NCBI RefSeq assembly: GCF_008831285.2
Contig: NC_045143.1
Coordinates: forward strand, 8,191,503-8,255,502
Reading direction: 5' to 3'
Length of the DNA: 64,000 bases
Source: Nymphaea colorata
Taxonomy: Eukaryota; Streptophyta; Magnoliopsida; Nymphaeales; Nymphaeaceae
The notes beneath the pieces were generated by a model. The model had not been told where the DNA came from. It saw only the letters and a program-made list of their open reading frames with translations, and searched no databases. Below, piece by piece: positions 1 to 11,400 of the stretch. Both the position numbers and the translations under genes were made by a program. Each line of letters begins with the position of its first letter. Position 1 is the stretch's first letter.

Positions 1-284
1 GAAAAAACACGTTAAATACGTGAAACATAAATCAGCCATATAAAATGGCAATTAGGCGCGTCTTTTTTTAAAAACGCCGGAAAATAAAAAGCGTGAAAAG
101 GCGTATTATACATGTTTTTTTGCGTTTTTTTCATATTTTTTATTTTTTATAATTTTCACGATTTATTAAATGTTTAAAATTTTTTAAAAATTTGCCGAGA
201 TTTTTTTGAGATATACAACTTTGCCTTATTATACGTGAGAAATCCTTCGCCGTATAATATCCGTACACGATATATGTGACAATG
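1..284. mobile_element. Mutator-like MITE, copy 1 (left end outside window)
   Basis: AT-rich sequence closely matching the element at 4364-4682. Shared landmarks include CAGCCATATAAAATGGCAAT at 34-53, the stretch TGCCGAGATTTTT, and the right end ACACGATATATGTGACAATG. No coding potential. The right terminus is set by where similarity to copy 2 stops, at base 284. The left terminus lies before the window, so its target-site duplication cannot be tested. It sits in an upstream intron of the capping enzyme gene. Confidence 0.6.
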
Positions 285-292
285 GTTTAGAG

Positions 293-1055
293 CAATGTTG
301 TAAAAAGCGTATCGTAAGGTTGTATCGGTCGGGCTTTAAGATACGCCGTATCGTAACGTATCGTAACCGTATCGTAAATTTTTAAAAAATAATAATAATA
401 AATCAGAAAAAATTTAAAAAAATCAAAAAATTCATAAAAAATCAGAAAAAATTAAAAATAATAAATTTTTCATAGAAAACATGGTTTAGTCTTTTAGATA
501 ATGATAGACTTATTATTTTGCTAAATGCTATAAACTTACACGTTCACGGTTCATCATTCATACTTCATAGACATCAAAATTCATAACAATATCATTCTTT
601 TTCATCTTTATCTTCATGGTTTAAAAAAAAAACCATTTCCTCTCAATGGGAATCAGCCACCCATGCACAAATCCATGGTTTAATAGATGATTTCACGGTG
701 ACAATCGATGATTTCACAGGAAATCGATGATTTCACAATGGAAATCAATGATTTCCCTCTAAAACGGTACAATCTATAGATTAGAAATGAGGAAGGGGTG
801 GGTTTTTATAAAAAAACTCGAAAAAATGGGTTTCAAGTCTCCTTTTTAGAAATCAGCCCGTATCGTACGATACGGGCCGTATCGCACGATACGGGGGCCC
901 GTATCGCACGTATCGTACGATACAGGTACGATACACCCCCATTTGCGATACAGGGGGTGTATCGTATCGTATTTTGCAAACGATACGATACGTATCGTAC
1001 GATACGATACGTATCGTACGATACGGCCCCGTATCGTACGATACGTACAACACTG
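293..1055. mobile_element. non-autonomous hAT-type element, copy 1
   Basis: A 763-bp element bounded by a perfect 8-bp target-site duplication, GTTTAGAG, at 285-292 and 1056-1063, which fits the hAT consensus nTnnnnAn. Its ends are imperfect inverted repeats: CAATGTTGTA at the left, and TACAACACTG at the right, which reads CAGTGTTGTA on the other strand. Subterminal regions at both ends carry many copies of the palindrome-like GTATCGTACGATACG, plausibly transposase-binding repeats. The middle is AT-rich and encodes no transposase; open frames over the repeats are artefacts of the palindromic motif. A second copy lies at 5477-6387. Confidence 0.85.
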
Positions 1056-1063
1056 GTTTAGAG

Positions 1064-1456
1064 TCTTTAGACTTTATTTTATTAATGTGTTGTTAATTAT
1101 GAATGATAAATTGTGAATGTTCATTATGTGTGTAATGAGTTTTTAATATATAATTTATTTTTCGTGACATCTCAAGTTTCTTCTGAATGTTCTCTATTTT
1201 TTCGTGTTTTTTGTGAATTAAAAAATGAATATATGATACACTTAAGATACATTATGATGCACATATAAGTCGGTTGGACCAATATGCGTTATAATAGGCC
1301 TTTTGTTTTCTCTGTTTGAATTGCTGGTACTCATTTCTTCATTTGCTTTACCTTGCTTTTCTGTTTTGCTCTATGCCTTTTTCATGAGCTTACATTGAAA
1401 TAGTGTAACTTTGTTGCAGTTTGTTCTCTCCCTTAATGAATACTTTATCTTGATAG
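1064..1456 (+). other. capping enzyme intron remainder
   Basis: AT-rich sequence between the right target-site duplication of the hAT element and the first visible capping enzyme exon. It ends in a pyrimidine-rich stretch and the acceptor TGATAG at 1451-1456. I see no other feature. Confidence 0.6.
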
Positions 1457-4400
1457 GAAATTGGTACAGCTAATGAAACAATGACAAATGATGACGTGTT
1501 GGGAGATGAGATATCTTATGACCATCAAGTTGAGCTGCAATGGGTCTGTTGTCGGGCGCTTGGAGTGGTGAGTTTATGAGTATCTTTTATTTCTTGTTTT
1601 TAGGTTTCTCTTTTGGACTTTTTCTGGAGAACTGGAGCAGGAGCTTTACAAATCAGATTTTCTTCCCTTTGTTTTTTCTAAAGAGCCAGTTGTGCTCTAT
1701 TCATTTGACTTGTTGTTCCAGTTTTAAAGATTTATCATGATCAATACCCTCTGTGGTGCTTGGTTTATTACTATGATCTTGTGTCTGTGACTGTATTACT
1801 ACCACTTTTCTTTTGACCATCGACATCATTAAAGAGCATTGGTCACTTTTGCTTTTGTTTAGTTCTCTTGAAAGCTAGGGATCTTGGGTTGTGGCGTTAT
1901 GCATTTTTTTTTGTTATTCTAAATTTTGCTTGGCGGTGTGAGTGTGGAGCATGTATTTGTTGTAAGCTTCTAATCAAGTTCTGTGATCCAATTTGTATTT
2001 TGTTTTTGGTTCTCAGGCAAATGGAAGACATTTTCCAGGCTCACAACCGGTTTCCCTTGACAGGTTTATTATCTTCATTCTTCATGCTTGTTTGTTACTG
2101 CAGAAGTTTGTACTGCATTTCTTAATGAAGATATGGTTGATGGGACTAAATTCGAGATACTTAGGTCCATAGTTGACTCTCCATAAGAGCATATTTTTTC
2201 TTTTGCATGATATGAGGGTGTAATATAAGTATGAACATTTTTTTGGAAGCACAAAAAATATCTTTTCTCTCACTTCTCATTGTTTTATTGACAAAAGCAA
2301 GTTAACTACACTCGTATATGGCATTCTGCGAAATCATCTGGAGTGCTATATTAGATCGTGTTTTATTGGCATGAATTGTATAGGATTGGAGGATGACTTG
2401 TTGTTTTCCTTTTTTTTTTCTTTTTCTTTTTAATTTTGCTATGCATTCTTTTCCTGGTAATGCTGTTGCAATATTTGTCCCAAAGATTGGAAAATTTACC
2501 ATCTGCTGCTTTGAGTTAAGGAGTTCAATATTGACAATTGCCTGGCTGGAAGTGAATAGTGGATAACATCATGTGCTAGGGGAAGTCAGTATTGATATTC
2601 CAAAAGGAAAATGTAGTAATATTTTTTGCTTTGCTTTTGAAGGTCACATCAAACAGGGGAACCTTGTTGTGAATAATCTGAATTAACAGTCACAAAATCT
2701 GCCCAATGACCTCTAAGACTGAGAAGGGAGATGTTATTCAAAACTCATTTCAAGGGGACACTTCCATTGATTGCATTCATTGACTCTAATCGCAAGAACA
2801 ATTATCATTCTTGCCCACCTTTGTTATCTTGGTTTTTAGCAACACAGTAAAGGCGTGCAACTGAAATTAATCTTGTCTCTCTCTCTCTCTCTCTCTCTCT
2901 TTCATACACACACACACACACACACAAAAACAAAAGGGGTTTATCCTTAAAAGCCACAACTTATATTCAACTCATTTTCACTTATTTATGAAAGTCAAGT
3001 ATACAGGTTCACTCTATTCTTTATTTTGTAAGAGATACTTTGTCCTGCGAAGCATTCATTTTCACATCTGGATAGGTTTTCATTAGAAATGAATATCAAA
3101 ACCTAATCTTAATAAATATTATATCCTCGAAACAACCACTTTTTTATTTTTTATTTAAAAGATGGTTGATTTGCTGATTCACTTTTTAAGGATTTCTTTG
3201 CGTCTGTGAAATACCTTCTCTGTGGGGATATCCTTAGACTATCATGCCTTGATGTAGGACAAGCTTGCAACTCCTGAGGCAGCGTTATTATTATGCAACA
3301 TGGAAAGCTGATGGGACGCGATATATGATGCTCATCACGTATGATGGTTGTTATTTAATTGATAGAAAATTTTGTTTCCGAAGAGTTCAAATGCGGTTTC
3401 CATTAAGATCTCCTCCTCAGGTTTGTGTGCCACCTTTTCCTTCCTCGGTGCATGTTTGGGTGTTGTAATCTCTGGAAATGTAAATTCTTTTACCATTTCC
3501 ACATTGTGCTTTTCCAGGACGACAGGAACCATCATCACTTAACATTACTGGATGGTGAGATGATAATTGACACAGACCCAGGAACTGGGCAGCAGAATAG
3601 AAGATACTTAGTCTATGATCTCATGATGCTCAACCAAAAGCCAGTGATAGAGGTAAGTTTTCCTTGATTTATAGAGAACTTTTCAGCTGAAAGTCACCAA
3701 TTCAGGGTGATAATTTTCTAGTATCCTGATAACATGATGGCATTGCATGTGGTTGAAACATGGCGTGACTGGTATTACCTGAGTCAGATCAGAAGTGGAA
3801 TTGCAGCTATCTCTTGTTGGTCTATGCTGTTTCTTTGCACAATTAATGTCAGCCAAACGACATTGTTACACTTTTCCTGATTCTTTGCTTTGATGTTTGA
3901 TATAAGCCATCAGAAAAAGAAGTTTTATTTTCCACTACCTATGTCATGCTGATGTGGGTGCAGCTATATATATGTGTGCATTTGTGTACCTAAAAGTTAA
4001 CAGTAAATATAGGAGGATTTTTAAACTAAGAGGGTAAAAGTTAAAGGAAAAATTTATAAGAGTGCCTTTTGGCAAATGACAATAATGGGATAGGTTTTTT
4101 TTTTTTTTTCAAAAAAAAAAAGAAAATGCTAATCATCACTACCTTAGACCTTGCCTATCCAGCGACAGTCAGCTCTATTGGTAATGCTTTCGTCTAGATA
4201 ATCTGCGTGAGCATTGCAGAATGAATGTCTATCTGGTTGGTTTTTTTCTTTTTTTGAGTTACAACAAAGTCACTCCTTTTGTAATGAGGGGAAATTAGTT
4301 ATTCATTTATTATTTGTAAAGAAGGGAAACTAAGGGTATTTCCTAGGAACATGTCTTTGAAATCATCGGCACATAAAACGTGTATTATTCGAGAAAAACG

Positions 4401-5359
4401 TGTATAATACCTGAGAAATAAGTCAGCTGTATAAAATGGCAATTAGATGCATCTTTTTTAAAAACATGCCAGAAAATAAAAAACGTGAAAAAAACACGTA
4501 TTATATGCATTTTTTTCACTTTTTTCTGTATTTATTATTATTTTTTTATAATTTTCAGTTTTGTTAAATTTTTAATTTTTTTTTAAAATTTGCTGAGATT
4601 TTCTCGAGATATACAACTTTGCTGTATTATACCCGAGAAATTCCTTGTCGGATAATACCCGTACACGATATATGTGACAATGCTTTGGACATTGTGAATG
4701 TGAAGGTGAGATAGGAAGAAATCAAAATGGGAAGTCGTAGGGATCTTATCAATATGAATGCATCTACTGCTACCAACCCTTGTATATTTTCAACTTCAAG
4801 TGCTTCCTGGTACCAAGCAAATTTGTACTGACAGATCTCTTGTTGAATAATCTATTATGCAATGATCTGGAATGAGTTAAACTAGAAACACTAGACAAGT
4901 TTGATTTCCATAATTATGGTCTCAGAGACGCAGGGCATGGAAACAATGGGAAGAGAATTGCTCTTATGGGCTTATGACATCACTTTTTTTGCACCTACCA
5001 TATTTTCTAAGAAAAAGTTTTTTTTAATCCTCTGGACTAGCTACTACCCACCCTTCTCTTTGTTGTACCCATGACTCCACAAATGGGCAAGTCATGATAA
5101 AGTGTATGCGACAAGATGTGTGTTTTTATATGTATACACACACTCACACATGCTTCAATCCTGCTGGATGCTAGGTGTTGCTGGATGGCTAATTTAAACA
5201 TTTGTCATTGAAAAACAGTCACTACATTGGCATTATTGACAATTTATGGGATGGTGACGGTTTATAGTAGCTATAGCAACCATTTGAGGTTCTTTAGTGA
5301 ACAGTTTTTTAAGTTTTAGTCATCTAGAAACTATCCGACATCCAGCAGTATGGACTTTT

Positions 5360-5402
<43 letters not shown>

Positions 5403-8400
5403 GTATGTATGCATGCATGTATGTAGGCTGACCTGACCTCACCTTCGGCCTTTTGATAGTTGAGTCACGTTTTAACCAATGTTGTTAAAACGTATCGTAA
5501 GCCGTATCGGTCTGACTTTAAGCTACGCCGTATCGTAAAATATCGTAACGTATCGTAACCGTATCCTTTTTTATAAATAAACCAGAAAAAATAGGAAACA
5601 AATTCGAAAAATTCATAAAAAATCAGTAAAAATCAAGAATAATATGTTCTTCATAAAAAACATGTTTTACAGAATGACAGACTTATTATTGCTATGAAGT
5701 TATGGTTCATCATTCGTAAACATCAAAATTCGTAACAATATCAATCTAGAAAGCACAAGTCAACAATTACATAACATATATCATAATTTCATAACCATAG
5801 GTTTAAGTCATAAGGTCCATAAGTCTATGAGACACCACATCAAAAAGCAAGTTTGAAATGTTATATATTACATCACAAGATGATAATGAAATTGTAAAAA
5901 TGTTCAATGTCAATGCATATAAAATGAAAGCACTCTCGACTCTCATTCATAATTTTCATCATATTCATTTTCATCCTCATATCCATCTTGTTCTTCATCT
6001 TCATCTTCATGATTTTCAAAAACCTCTTTCCTCTCAAAGGGAATCACCCACCCATGCACAAATCCATGGTTTAATCGATGATTTCACGGTGAAAATCGAT
6101 GATTTCATGGTGGAAATCGATGATTTTCCACCAAGGCGGCACAATCTCTAGGTTAGAAATGAAGAAGGGGTGTTTTTTTTTAAAGAAAACTCGAAAAAGG
6201 GGGGTTTGGGCCTCCCTTTTTTGAAATCAGCCCGTATCGTACAATACGGGGGCCTATATTGTATGTATCATACGATACAACTTACAAGTACGATACACCC
6301 CTATAGGGGTGTATCGTATCGTATTTCTTAATGATACGATACGTATCGTACGATACGGCCCCGTATAGTACGATTCGTACAACACTGGTTTTAATTGAGT
6401 TGTTCATGTATGTAATATGTGTTTGAGAGATTGTGTGTGTATCTATATATATATTTATTTAATTTGGGCTGCTTGGGTCAACCTATTGAAGCTGCCCCCA
6501 GGATCCTGGACTATTATCTGGAAATATAAAAAATAAAATCCTTTAACATCAATGACAATTCAGCTTGCTACGGCACAGTCACGTCACATAGGTACGGGTA
6601 TGGGTGTGGATACAGGTGTAGGTACGGGTACGACCATTTTTTGAAAAACTTGAATATAAAGATATGTCTGTATATATTTTATGATTATATATGTACACAC
6701 ACAAAAAAAAAAACAATTCAAACAAATGAGACAACAATTCATGATTCAAAATGTGTAGATTATGAAGAAGAAACTAATGAACAAAATATCAAATAAGAAA
6801 CATACTAAAAATAAAAAAAAACAAAGAAAACCCTAATTTTTGGACAAAATAGACTTGGTCATCGAGTCCAAAAAAGGATGGGTACGGTCCTAGGTACGTT
6901 GACGGTACTTGGTACTACTTTGATCGTACCTAGGGCGTACCCACGAGCATGCCTGTACCCGTATGGTACAACTATTTTTCCATAAAAGCAGTACCCATGT
7001 TTCATAGCAGTTACCAATTGTAAACATAGAGAGCAAGTCTGATTTACAGAATAGTCTTGGTCATTGAGTCCAAAAAAGGATGGGTACAATCCTAGGTACC
7101 TTGACTGTACCCGGTACTACTTTGATACCCAGGGTGTACCCATGGGTGTACCTGTACCGTATGGTATAGGTACTGCTCCATAAAAGTAGTACTCGTGTGA
7201 CATAGAAGTTACTGATTATAAACATAAAGAGCAAGTGGATCTAGTTTGACAACCCGATTTATGTTCAAGATTCAATATTTTGAAGTGGTTAAAGGGGGCA
7301 TATGTTTTTGTGCTCTTTAGTCTTAGGAAAGGAACAAATCAAATTTGAAAGGTGGTGGTGGCTTTTGGAGATATGGGGAGCTACATAGAGACTAGAGGGA
7401 GCAAAAGTTTAGGTTGTGAGGAGGAGGAATAAAATGCCATCTATGACTTTGTCATCTTTCGAGGTTCAATCAAATTTAAATAATTGATGTAACTGGATTT
7501 GCAAACTGGCTATAGATGATATGCTCACCTTCTATTCCCCCCTTCCCCCCCAACCCAAAAAAAAAAAAAATCACTTGACCTCTCCATCTATCTGCGTTTT
7601 AACTCCTCTTAATCCCTGAAAATTTCTTTTTGGGTTATCGAGACACATACTTGGGAAGAGATATGCACATTTCTCTTCAGTAATTGGTTAATGGATTTTG
7701 GGTTTTGTGATTTTTATCAATGTTTGGTGTTCACTGTGTGATAGGCAAGGTTTTCTTTTTACAATTCTTATACAGCAAATTTGCTCATTTATTTATTATG
7801 TTGTATTGTTTTTGTCATCAATGCAGTTACCATTTTGTGAAAGGTGGAAACTAATTGAGAAGGAAGTGATAGAGCCACGAAATATTGAGCGTGCTGCACC
7901 AATAAATTACAGATATGAGATGGAGCCATTTCGTGTAAGCTTATAGATCTGCTTATTTTTCTGCTTCCGTTGGCTTTGTTAAGTTTGTCTCTTTCTAATA
8001 ATTCTGTCATGGAATTTACATCTCTTTATTTGACAGGTCAGGAGAAAGTTATTTTGGATGCTATCGGCTGTTGGGAAACTTCTTGTGGAGTTTATCCCCA
8101 ATCTTTCTCATGAAGCAGATGGTCTCATTTTTCAGGTACACTAGAGAAGAGATAAACAAGTTTTTTTAATTATTTACAATTTGTTTCAATATTCTATGTG
8201 AAACATTTTATTTATGTTATTGGAAAAAGATAGTTCTTGCAGTTAATTTTTTGATATGGGGTCAGACAGATCTTTAAGGTGATTATGCCAAGTGATGGAC
8301 TCCAAAATTGAACCTTGATAGTTTGACCTCCCTTAGCTTGAATCCATTAGCAAATCTCCTACCTGGGTGAATGAGCTCCTTTTGCTAAGCATTATTGGAA

Positions 8401-11400
8401 AATCAGTTAGATCTTTTGTGCGTGTTACCAAACTAGTACTATATATAGCATAGTCATCTTCCTTCTAATGCTTGCCATGAGTGCCAGTGTTTCTTGAATT
8501 AATTGATAATCATCACTTTCAACATCCTCTCTCTTTCTCTCTGTTACACACACAAATAATTTTGGCATGTTTGCTCTGAAGAACTTCCATCAGTGTATTA
8601 GCTGAATGGAATACCTTTACCGTTTTCCAGACATGCTGCTAATACAATACAAGAAAGTGAGGTGTATAATGATTCTGGATTGGTAGAAAGTTGGCAGTTT
8701 GGCAAAAGTATAGCAGTGATGAAACAGTATATGGAAGCTCATGAGAAGCTTCAAAATTCAGCAGTAGGTTCACATGAACATAGAATAAAATATCACAAGG
8801 GCTCACAAGGGGCAAATCACTCTGAAACAGTCAAAAGCAGATTTTAGATGAAAGTATTTACTAATTAAAATGAATACTCAAGTTTCACAAGCTTCATTAG
8901 AAAGAGAGGCTCAACCTTAGAATATACAAGAGGAGCTATCTCCAATGGCAACTTCTGTCCCCCTTTGATTGGTTGAACAGAGGATATTAAAAGAGAGAAC
9001 AAAGCAGAAAATTAAAAAACAGAAATACAATGACACAAAAATATATACATATATGTGCATATAAATTACGTAGAATGTATATGCTTGGTTACAAATATGT
9101 ACATATATGTATGTGGTATTCCTGCACACACGTGTTAATATAATTTTTTTGAGAAAGTAAACGAAAAATACTCAGGAATCTGTTAAAACTTAAAAGTACA
9201 AAACATCTTAAGACATTTAGAAAAAAAAAGTTACAAGTTGAGGTGTGACACCTTGACACCCGTTGGGTTGGCCATGGAATTCAATCGGTTTGCCACTGCT
9301 TTGAATCAACAATGCTAAACGTTACATGTTTTATCAGTAACACGATTGATCTCTAGATTGTTCTTGGTAGAAAGGAGAAAAGGAGTAGGTTCTATTTTTC
9401 ATATTGTCATTGTCATTTAACTTATTTTAAACTTCTGAAAGAGGTAAAGGGGTTGCTCATTAATGTTCTTTCTTTCCTTTTAAAATTGCTGCTTTCCTGC
9501 TGTTCAAAGTCATAAATTGATCATTTTTTTGCTTTACCTCAGCCTTTTAAATGGCCAGACACTTGCTTCATATTTCTCGACACCCTCATTTAGGAGATGA
9601 TTCTTGATGTTTTTTTTTAGGTACATTAAGAAAAACATCTTTAGCACTCTAATTCAGGAGTTATCTTGGTGTTTATTTAGGCCCTTATTTTTCCGAGATC
9701 TCGCATCTTTCACCATATCTCTAATGAAATGCACTTGATTCACACAACTTGAAATTTGGCTTCTAAAATAATTATATTGTGCTATTTTATGACTTTGCTA
9801 GCTTCTGATAGGACTCATGAATCTGAAAGTTTTGTTTCTTTCTGTTTCTGATTTAGGGGTGATTGGTGGTAGCTAGTAAGTTCATATATTGCATTGACAT
9901 TCATTAAGTTTTTATTCAGTTTGGTGGGAAATAAGTCTCTATGCCTTGCAATTGTTTATAAAAGAAACAAGAAAAATGAGCCTGGGTACTGGAGACATAA
10001 ATTTTTGGATTTTGGCATGATTCTAGCATGAAAAAAAGGACGCGATTGCTTCCATAGATTAGGCGACTGAACCTTTTCCCATGTCGGATATATTTTCCAT
10101 TTTTTGCCTTACTCAAAACATGCTTGTTATTTGTGCATGTACTGTAGCCTTCCAAGTTAAAATTCTAGAAATTCTGGGTATTAGTACAGGAGTTTTTCTG
10201 TGAGAAGAAGAGTTTCCAAAATAAAAATGAACAACGACAAATTGATGCAATCCATCAGTGCACTTCAGGGTTTTCCCCTGTTCTTTCCAGCCATGTGTTT
10301 GATATTTGTCTTCATGTTTTAACATTGAGTACTTGCATGGACAACTATGGCACGTTGGGCTGTTTGCCAAGATGTCAAACAGCCACTGGCAACAACACAT
10401 TGCTTTGTCTCCCCACCATAGCAGATCATAATGAACTGTGTGATTTTTCTGTTTCAGATAAAAGTTTCCACCTTATCCAGTCCAAGCCACATTTACTGCC
10501 TCCTATATGGAACCTACTATGTCTGTGCGCTTTCAATGTTTATTTTCTTATCTTCTATTGGAAGGGAATACAATCAATCATTTTATTGAGATATAGCAAA
10601 CAGATATATATTTATTTATCTTTATATATGCAACTGTTATGCTAATGGCATATATGTTGTGGTTTTTTTTGAACTTATCTCTCTATCTGTCAACAAAATA
10701 TGATTTTATATCCGTGCCTGCAGGTGCAGCATATGTTTAATTATCAGAATCCTTGTACCTCATTGAGGGTTTATAACCTATTAGCTGCATACCGGCCCAT
10801 CTATCTGTGCAAATGTATGGATGTCTGAGCTCACATTATCAGTTTCTTTTATATGTCAGGGATGGGATGATCCATATGTACCCCGTACACACGAGGGACT
10901 TCTAAAGTGGAAATATGCTCATATGAACTCTGTGGATTTCCTTTTTGAGGTACTTATTTTCTATTACCTTAATGGTTCTTATCACCTCAAGTATGTAACC
11001 TTGTTTTATTAAGTAACGGACCTAATATGTGCTGAGCATTTTCAGGTTGGAGAGGGAGATTATCATGCACTTTATCTTATAGATAAGGGGAGGAACAGAC
11101 AGTTGGAAGGAGCCTATGTTGTATTTAAAGGTGACTCTTCTCTGTCTTACCTATCTAATTGTGTAACTGTGTTCGTTAGCTGTCGCTTGGTTTGAAATTC
11201 GAATAGGCTTTGTACTTTATTTAGCCTTTTGGTGTTCGGGAGCTGTCCAACTCAAGATAATATACTTTTGTTTCTTGTTGCACTCATAGGTTCCAAACTC
11301 CTAATTGAAGCTTTTATATAAAGTAGATTTTTATAAATCTGATGGTACTGGCTTGTAAAATACTGGAAAATTTGAGATTTGTTATGTGAGGTTGTCAGCA

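Noticed and set aside
840-1050. Regularly recurring palindromic GTATCGTACGATACG units resembling a CRISPR-like array, with overlapping open frames
   Set aside because: Spacing is irregular, there are no spacers, the genome is a plant, and the motif sits inside a hAT element bounded by an 8-bp duplication. The open frames are by-products of the repeat.
9916-10645. ORFs on both strands inside the capping enzyme intron
   Set aside because: No motif, no conservation signal visible; chance frames in AT-rich intron sequence.
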